From Amoebophrya sp. AT5.2 (Eukaryota > Sar > Dinophyceae > Syndiniales > Amoebophryaceae), in NCBI GenBank assembly GCA_005223375.1, contig RXOD01005066.1:1-16108 (forward strand): 16,108 nucleotides of DNA, given 5' to 3'. The first letter of the stretch is position 1, and each line of letters opens with the position of its first letter. The notes under the pieces are model-generated. The model saw only the letters and a program-made list of their open reading frames with translations. It was not told where the DNA came from and did not search any database. The position numbers were made by a program, and so were the translations under genes. Positions 7,340 through 13,495 of this stretch are shown piece by piece.

Positions 7340-8659
7340 ATGCAGAAAGTAAGAGGGCGGCATCTCGGAGGACTCGACCCACTGCCTGGATCGACCTATC
7401 GCCGCGTCCACGGATGGTGGGGCCTCCAGCGCGACAACTGTAATTCTTTTTGGCACTTGCGACCGAGAACGAACGTCGAGCCGAGGAAGGACCACCACTG
7501 GGGCTTCCTTCGCACGACTCTGAAGAAGAAGACATTCAACATTTTCAACGAGCCACCCGAGCGGAGAAAACTAAAAGACTTAGCATACCGACCGATACTC
7601 AGCTACGCGAAGCACTACTACGGACCAATCCTCCAACTTGCGTCAAGAGTCGTTAACGAAATTCTCGAGCTAGACCCCGAACTCTCGCGCCATTTTTTCA
7701 CGAAGACGGCGGACGTCCTGCAGTTTGTAAAGAACGCGGAGAGGATGGCGGCCGCGGCGGGCGAGCAGATTGGTGTCTGCGCCTGCGACGTGAAGGACTT
7801 TTTTACCAATTGCGATCTGGATGAAGCTCTCGTCCTGATTCGGGACGCCATCGCAAAGTTTAAGCGGGAAACGGGTGCAGTTTGGGCAAGGACCACCAAG
7901 CTTCTAGGAGGACACCTCCCGACTTTTCACGGGAAATCGCGCGACTACATAGTCCAGAAAGGCAAACGACTGCAGAGAAGGGTCGCGCGCATTACTTTCA
8001 CGAAGCGGAAACCTTCGCAGCACCTCTACAACTACATCCACCTTGACGACCTTGCGGCCGTGCTGAAACACGACGCCGACCATTGTTACCTCCGCGCGCT
8101 CGGCCACGTGTTCTCGCAGGAACACGGTGCGCCGATGGGCTCATACACGTCCACCCCCTTCAGCAACGCATATGCGCTATACCATGAAGTAAGGAAGGGA
8201 AAGCTCGCACACGAATCAGCCCGGAGGTGGTGTGACGACAAGTTGTGCGTGTACTTCGTGAACCATGGACCCCCCTCTGTCATGTCGCGGGGGTTCTACC
8301 CCGGTTGTGAGCTTATTCCCGACGGCGACGACCAGCTAGTTTATACCGGACTCAACATACGAGTTAGCGACGAGGAGAAGAGTCTCGACACGGTGGCAAG
8401 ACTCACGGGGAAGCCGATTGCTAGCGTTTTCAGCGCCGGCATCCGGAGACGACAGCGGGGCATCGTGAGAGGCCACCTAACGCGACTACGATTGAGTTCC
8501 ACAATACCCCCAATCGAAGCAACCTCTGGAATTCTGGACCAGCTACAGCAGCAGGGATACGACCTGAGGATTCTGCGCCAGGAAGCCACGCACTTCCTCA
8601 ACTGCATGCGGGAGGAATATGGAGAAGAGGGATGCGGTTTCGCGGCAGCAGGAAGCTGA
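7340..8659 (+). CDS. Reverse transcriptase, Penelope-like type, no endonuclease seen
   Basis: The frame encodes 439 aa from ATG 7340. It is open slightly further left, but only with GTG. Reverse transcriptase motifs appear in the expected order: a finger motif YRPILSY (84-88 region), motif A CDVKDFFTNCDLDEAL with catalytic Asp150, motif B FSQEHGAPMGS (about 258-268) followed by NAYALYHE, motif C RWCDDKL with the Asp pair 299-300, a GLNI strand, and RRRQRGIVRGHLTRLR near 370-384. FTN-LDEA after motif A and the YHE after motif B are typical of Penelope-like elements. About 110 residues separate motifs A and B, longer than usual. No GIY-YIG endonuclease follows, and none is visible N-terminally. 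The key aspartates are intact and there are no internal stops. It could be an endonuclease-lacking retroelement, a 5'-truncated copy or a domesticated gene. A-rich sequence follows the stop. Confidence 0.85.
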   Translation: MQKVRGRHLGGLDPLPGSTYRRVHGWWGLQRDNCNSFWHLRPRTNVEPRKDHHWGFLRTTLKKKTFNIFNEPPERRKLKDLAYRPILSYAKHYYGPILQLASRVVNEILELDPELSRHFFTKTADVLQFVKNAERMAAAAGEQIGVCACDVKDFFTNCDLDEALVLIRDAIAKFKRETGAVWARTTKLLGGHLPTFHGKSRDYIVQKGKRLQRRVARITFTKRKPSQHLYNYIHLDDLAAVLKHDADHCYLRALGHVFSQEHGAPMGSYTSTPFSNAYALYHEVRKGKLAHESARRWCDDKLCVYFVNHGPPSVMSRGFYPGCELIPDGDDQLVYTGLNIRVSDEEKSLDTVARLTGKPIASVFSAGIRRRQRGIVRGHLTRLRLSSTIPPIEATSGILDQLQQQGYDLRILRQEATHFLNCMREEYGEEGCGFAAAGS

Positions 8660-9809
8660 GGTTTTGGGGAGCAGCTGTGACATGATGTCGATGAAAAAAT
8701 GAAAATAAAAAATATAAAACATAAAAATAAAAACTAACTATTTCTATTACGTGATGGTACTGTTCTCCGATTGATTTCTGCCGATTCGGGTTAAAAATGA
8801 CATGTCATTTCTCCACCAAAATGATGTAGTTCTATCCTGATTCAGACTGACTTTTTTCTCGTCCAAGCCTTGGCAGCTCTTTCCAACCAGGGTCGCCCTT
8901 CTCGAAAATCCGACCTCGTTCCTCTGCGTGATCTTACTAGAAAAATAGTCTGTTGTAGATCAGTTAGTATTGTATGGGGACGCAGTTTCCCCGCGCGGTA
9001 AATATTACTTTCTTGTTTGCCCGATAGAATTCTCTCGTTTTTCTGCTTATGTTCTGATGACGGCACGCACAAACAACTCCGTCGCCGCTGGTGCTGTTTT
9101 TGAGTTAGCTCGACCATCTTCAGAAAAACCGAAAACTCCCCGCGGTCCGCCGTGAATGATTCAGAATTTAGCAGGGATTGAAGCTATTTACGCAGTGCAA
9201 CCGACCGTCGGGCTTTCGGGTTTGCGGTGCTGTTCTGCCTTCGTACCATCCAGAGTAAGGTTTCAGATCGGTTTCTCACGGTTGGATAAGAGGGATAATA
9301 AATTCGAGGAAAGGGAAACGAAAAACAAAAACGAAGGATCATGCGCAAGAAAGCCGCAGGATGAAGCAAAGTCTCACGCAAGCTTCCACTGAGATCAGTT
9401 TGCACTTGCCGATCTACTTCCGAGAAAAGTAACGCTGATGTTCTCGTCGTCGTCCGTGGCCGCTGGTCGATGTTAATCATATTTTTTGCTTCTCGACAGT
9501 ATAGACGGTTGTTTATATTTGTAAAGAACAGGCATGCTACTCGTCCCGTTCTCGTTCTTTGTTTGACTTTGGCTTGGGCTCAAATTTCAAAGAAGGCGAG
9601 AGAGATGAAGATGAACGCGAAGTATACTATGGGTAGCTATAGCTACGTAGGAGCTTGCAGCTCAGCGAGGTTGTACGGAATGGCCATGGTGATGATGTAT
9701 GGCACGAGCATGGTACGGACATGATGCTGCTCGACCTTCGCGTGGTGCTGGAAGCGTTGGCCGATCGATTTCGTCCACAAAGAGCCGACCGAAAAAATTC
9801 CGCAAATAG
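8660..9809. other. Intergenic region after the reverse transcriptase
   Basis: Just after the RT stop comes an A-rich tract (about 8690-8745) of AAAATAAA-like units, as in a retroelement 3' end or an ordinary 3' UTR. Several short frames exist on both strands, but none has convincing composition. A plus-strand stretch at 9667-9790 (EVVRNGHGDDVWHEHG, then LLDLRVVLEALADRFR) has some coding character. I could not connect it in phase to a neighbouring exon. Confidence 0.4.
8795..8810. repeat. Perfect 16-bp palindrome
   Basis: AAATGACATGTCATTT is self-complementary over all 16 bases. It lies about 135 bp after the RT stop in otherwise AT-rich DNA. It could be a protein-binding site or chance; no function is assigned. 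Confidence 0.8.
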
Positions 9810-10424
9810 GCCGCGCTCGCAGATAAAAAAAAAGCCGATGCCGATGCGCCGCGTGGTGCGGGAGCGGAGGGCAGGGGCGTTGACCACGCTGGCGACCTTG
9901 CGCGCAACGACATCAATGGCATTGCGCCCGACGGCCGTCCGTCGCTGTGAGTATGTCCCCCGGGCGGGGGCGTGCCCTTTTAAGCGGGGAGGGGGACGGG
10001 ACTAACTACAAGCAGCGAGGACAGCTGGCGGCGCTGCGGAAGCAGAGCGCCAGCAGACATCAGCCTCAGCAGACATCAGCCACGCTCAGCGAAGTTGGCC
10101 GCTTGCGCCGCGCTCGGGGCCGCGCTTGCGCCGAGCGCGGTGCGCCGCCGTTGGTCGTCTCTCCCGCCTTGCGCGGCCCTCGGTTTTTTTACAAGCGAAG
10201 AACGTCCGCGCCGCTTCCGCGCGCCGGCAGGCAGCCGCGGACCCATCGGCGCGCCAGCTGCCGCCGCTCCTTCTCTACTACCACTCCGCTGCATAACCGG
10301 AAGCAGAAGCCAGCGCCTCCGTCTCGGCCAGTCTCATCGTCATGCGGGGCGCTGTCGAGCTTCTTGGCTATTTTGGCGACGAGGGGGGGCGAATCGATTG
10401 ACGAGCGCGCTGCAACTCGGATAA
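9810..10424 (+). CDS. Possible two-exon gene fragment, Ala/Arg-rich
   Basis: The segment 9810-9946 reads ADKKKADADAPRGAGAEGRG and then DHAGDLARNDINGIAPDG. It is preceded by an AG (9808-9809) within an in-frame TAG and ends at a near-ideal donor, GCT/GTGAGTATG. A short intron to 10015 (69 nt, with ACTAAC before CAAGCAG) would lead in phase 2 to an Ala/Arg-rich frame that stops at 10422-10424. The second part is low-complexity, and several frames on both strands of this GC-rich DNA are open. No ATG-bearing first exon was identified. The donor is the best evidence; the rest is weak. Confidence 0.25.
10051..10081 (+). repeat. 16-bp tandem duplication
   Basis: CAGCAGACATCAGCCT at 10051-10066 is followed directly by CAGCAGACATCAGCC. 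The period is not a multiple of three, so it would shift any frame crossing it. This argues for recent slippage in non-coding or degenerating sequence. Confidence 0.85.
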
Positions 10425-10591
10425 AAAACAGGGCTGACGCTGCTGCGGACTAACGCACCGCTGGGGCCTCGTTGTGCTTGCTATAATTTCTTCCAGTTCG
10501 TGCAATATTTTTTTGATAAAAGACTTTACAGAGATAAAGTAAGAAGTATAAGGGCATAGCTTTACATAAGTAAGTTAGAAGCAAATGCTTT

Positions 10592-10850
10592 CTACTGCAC
10601 TCTATCAGACTTAATAGAAGCATCAGCACCCACCCATGCACGAAGCGCTTTCACTCGGCCTTGCGACTGGACGCGCGCGACTAAGTAGCTTGCTGGTGCT
10701 GCTTCTATATCTATAGAATTAGCAGACGAGTACTCATCCCGAAGGACAGTCTCCTCGATATTGTGGTCGCGGACTAGCGCGCCAGCCGCAGTTCTTCCCC
10801 TTGGGACGACAGGGAGGCCCTCCGTTCTTGCACCATCGCCACACCCGATA
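10592..10850 (-). CDS. Possible minus-strand terminal exon, hypothetical protein
   Basis: On the minus strand an acceptor-like GGATTTATCAG at 10851-10861 opens a frame. It reads GDGARTEGLPVVPRGRTAAG, then RDHNIEETVLRDEYSSANS and VQSQGRVKALRAWVGADAS before TAG at 10592-10594. Third positions are moderately GC-rich. The frame extends upstream to a TTG at 10888 with a hydrophobic run, but has no suitable ATG. No preceding exon could be assigned with confidence. Family unknown. Confidence 0.3.
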
Positions 10851-10888
10851 CTGATAAATCCAACCATCAAGGGCAGCACCAAGACCAA

Positions 10889-11380
10889 ATTGCTTTATGT
10901 CTCTGTTGATTGCAAAACGTGCCAGCGTATGAATTAGGAACATCAGACTTCTCCCTCGCGCCGCCGTCTGGTGCGGCGGGTGTCTTTTCGTCTCCTACTC
11001 GTACTCAAACCTGTGGCGTCGAGCTCGAAACTAACTCGAGCAAGAGCGAGGGCCTTTTCTGAAACTCATGATGCGCGAGTTGTTCTGGCGATCTACGTAT
11101 ATCCCTGTCCTTGTTCGTAAGCAAACATATCGTCGGGCTGGCTCGCCGTTCGGGGGGAGACGAAGAGGGCGCAGAAAATTTCATATGTTGCGTATAAACT
11201 TTCGTTCTCGACGTGCAGCTGCAATTACAAAATGTGCCTACAACGTGCCCGAACCGGGAGAGCAGGTAGAAGAAATCAGAAGTAAAAGTGTCGCGCTTAA
11301 TGTAAGTATAGTAGACACCATGAAGATTGAAATTAATGTGCCTCCTCACCTCCTCCTACGTGAAATCAACAAACTCAAGC
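10889..11380. other. Unresolved region upstream of the 419-aa gene
   Basis: Overlapping open frames occur on both strands (plus 11068-11388 and minus 11005-11349), but neither is clearly coding. The plus-strand frame overlaps the ATG of the next gene in a different frame. I see no repeat or RNA gene. It probably contains the 5' UTR and promoter of the gene at 11381. Confidence 0.4.
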
Positions 11381-12640
11381 ATGCCTGAGACGCCGGTGAG
11401 AAGATCGCGCGACAAGCCGCCCCTCTTCGACCGCATTATCTGTGACGAGTGGGCGACCCGCGAACTCCGGCGGTCTTCAACAGCGGATCTTTCTGGTCGT
11501 TTTTTTCAAGAGCAAGAATGGGTGAGCGTGCAGCTAACAACTGGTGGACTCATCAGTTCGCCGCCCTCTCGATTCTTGGCGGGGGAACGTGACAGACATC
11601 TCCCGGCACGAAATATTGCTGTTTCGTCAGCCGCGTCATCCTCGACCCGCAGCGCAACTGGAGACGAAGGCGTGCATCCGCGTCACAGCACGAAGCACTG
11701 GGTGAGCAATGTGCTGCGGTCATCGACCTCTAGCGACAATAGGCGTAAGAAGGCGCAGCTTCTCCAAGAGGCTAGTTGGGTAAAGGACTTTGACGACACG
11801 GAGGATGAGAAATGGCGGAAGCGGCACTGGCGCACGCACCACGAAGAACGTTTCACACCGATGCAGCGCGTGTCTGAATACTGGATGGAGGAGGTCGCTT
11901 CGTCGCGCATAGACAATGACGTGGAAAGCTGGCGGAAAGAAGATGAAGAGCGCGGCAGGAGCGTGAAGCGACACTCGACCGGATCGTCCAACGGCTTTCG
12001 CGACAGCCCCTTGCACTTGTTTCCTCGACCAGATTTCAGGGCGGGAAGGACGACAGGCAATGCCAGCGTCGTGGTGCGGTCAGTGTCGCCGTCGCCGTCG
12101 CGTTCGTCTACATATGGCGGAGGAGGTGCATCAATTGCCCGTAGTCGTAGCGCCAGCCCCGACGTAGAATCGCCAGGACGACGTCCAGCTCCAGTGCCGG
12201 GGCACCGGGTACCACCGTCGGCAAGAAGTCGCGATCGCTCACGCTCCTCGACGGTCGCGAGGCATCCCCGACCGTGGCAGCCGCCGGACTCGGTTAGCGA
12301 AACCGCGTTGGCAAGGCAAACGGAAAATCTGAAGATGCGGATGCGCAGTCCAGGTCCGAAACCGAAGCGCCACACAACCACGAGTACCATGGTCGTGGAC
12401 CACGACAAGGACGAGGACAGGGACAGCCATCAAACGACCCACGCCCTGTACCACCACAAGCGAACCACCAAAAAGTGGCTCAAGTTTCTGGAGGAGGGGC
12501 GCGGAGGGGATTACGACTGGCTGCGGCAGCCGGACGAAACCGCCCTGAAAGACAAAGCAGCGCTGACGAAGGAGCGCCGAGAAATGGCGTTGAATGCCGT
12601 GTACAGACCGAGCAAACAAGAACAAGTTCAAGAAGTGTAA
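11381..12640 (+). CDS. SR-like low-complexity protein, 419 aa, intronless
   Basis: One uninterrupted frame runs from ATG 11381 (MPETPVRRSRDKPPLFDRI) to TAA. The frame opens earlier, at TTG 11327, but ATG is the sensible eukaryotic start. The N-terminal third is charged with scattered Trp (DEWATRELRR, FFQEQEWVSV). A segment near residues 143-190 is rich in W/R/E/D (SWVKDFDDTEDEKWRKRHW). Residues about 234-292 form an Arg/Ser/Pro-rich region (VSPSPSRSSTYGGGG, RSRSASPDVESPGRR, SARSRDRSRSS). The C-terminus is charged (KKWLKFLEEGRGGDYDWL, then an Ala/Lys/Glu helix). No known fold is recognised. The RS-rich centre suggests a nuclear, RNA-related role by analogy only. It resembles the large gene at 1114-5988 in composition but not detectably in sequence. 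Confidence 0.72.
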   Translation: MPETPVRRSRDKPPLFDRIICDEWATRELRRSSTADLSGRFFQEQEWVSVQLTTGGLISSPPSRFLAGERDRHLPARNIAVSSAASSSTRSATGDEGVHPRHSTKHWVSNVLRSSTSSDNRRKKAQLLQEASWVKDFDDTEDEKWRKRHWRTHHEERFTPMQRVSEYWMEEVASSRIDNDVESWRKEDEERGRSVKRHSTGSSNGFRDSPLHLFPRPDFRAGRTTGNASVVVRSVSPSPSRSSTYGGGGASIARSRSASPDVESPGRRPAPVPGHRVPPSARSRDRSRSSTVARHPRPWQPPDSVSETALARQTENLKMRMRSPGPKPKRHTTTSTMVVDHDKDEDRDSHQTTHALYHHKRTTKKWLKFLEEGRGGDYDWLRQPDETALKDKAALTKERREMALNAVYRPSKQEQVQEV

Positions 12641-13059
12641 AATAATTTGATGTATAGTAGTTCAACAGCACGATTTAAAACCAATTATGCGATACACGTA
12701 AGAATCAGAATGTATGAAAACTTGGAAAAGTGCTCAAAATATTAATATGTAAAATATTGAACCACCTGCACCTGATTGACATGGGACCGAACGAAGCCGT
12801 CTAAAACTGCGTGTCATTTTCTGTGATGACCAAAGAAATTACTTATATGTGATGATATGAACATCAGCACGACCCCGGGCCGCTGCCACCTGTGTTCAAG
12901 AAGCTGCCAAAGAAACAGTAACAGAATTCCGAACGTATATATAAGAAACAGAAAGTAAATCGATTTCAATCGTGTTCGTGATTCCCTGTGAGTCCTGGGC
13001 CCTGTCGGGCAAGACCAAGATCATCTTCCGTGTGGCAAAACGCTTCTCCCTCCGCGGCA

Positions 13060-13395
13060 TCAGATGCCGCATTTACTCTCGTGATGCCTGCTCTGCTCAA
13101 TGAATAGCTCAATGAATAGCTCAAAAAGCAAAAGGTTCAGATCTACTTTGCGCGCAACATCACGATCCATCCATACACTGCTTGTTGAAGACAAATCTAC
13201 GCGTGGTTCGAAGCTGCGCAAATATCCGCTCGATCGCGATCTATAATCGGCGCCGGCGCCCTTCACTATTTTAGCTACCGCTACGACGTGGAGGATCAAC
13301 ATCAAGTTCAATTCATCGCTCTTTTCATGACCATGTTTTTTCCAGCGCGACTCGCAACGACCAATTGTAGTGCTTGGCACTACTACTAGCGACAT
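13060..13395 (-). CDS. Weak minus-strand ORF, hypothetical protein (111 aa)
   Basis: ATG at 13395 to TGA at 13060. The predicted peptide has a mixed but not clearly coding composition, with MSLVVVPSTTIGRCESRWKK at the start and LLFELFIELFIEQ near the end. The latter comes from a 12-bp tandem duplication. Third positions are not GC-rich, unlike the confident genes here. It would be divergent from the RRM gene with about 100 bp between starts. Probably fortuitous. Confidence 0.2.
   Translation of the reverse strand: MSLVVVPSTTIGRCESRWKKHGHEKSDELNLMLILHVVAVAKIVKGAGADYRSRSSGYLRSFEPRVDLSSTSSVWMDRDVARKVDLNLLLFELFIELFIEQSRHHESKCGI
13095..13118 (+). repeat. 12-bp tandem duplication
   Basis: GCTCAATGAATA is present twice in direct succession (13095-13106 and 13107-13118). 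It looks like simple slippage. Confidence 0.85.
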
Positions 13396-13495
13396 AGTGA
13401 TCGATATTCGATCAGAATCAGTATGAGGACTACGTCGAGTCTTTCATCAACGCAATTCCATTTCCAATTTTAGTTTCGATTATTAAAGTCTTCTA

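Larger units (their letters stand above)
12641..13495. other. Intergenic region between the SR-like and RRM genes
   Basis: This AT-rich stretch contains the 3' end of the SR-like gene and the promoter and 5' UTR of the RRM gene. Apart from one weak minus-strand ORF and a short tandem repeat, both listed separately, nothing stands out. An in-frame TAA at 13484-13486, just before ATG 13496, supports that ATG as the RRM gene start. Confidence 0.55.

Noticed and set aside
7450..7656. Alternative frame at the N-terminus of the RT (charged 68-aa ORF)
   Set aside because: The RT finger motif YRPILSY and the preceding LRTTLKKK lie in the main frame, and the alternative ends without joining it.
9565..9587. 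Resemblance to the dinoflagellate spliced-leader sequence (TTTGGCTTGGGCTCAAAT)
   Set aside because: Only partial, with an insertion relative to the TTTTGGCTCAAG end of the leader. There is no evidence of an SL gene or a relict leader joined to a coding region.
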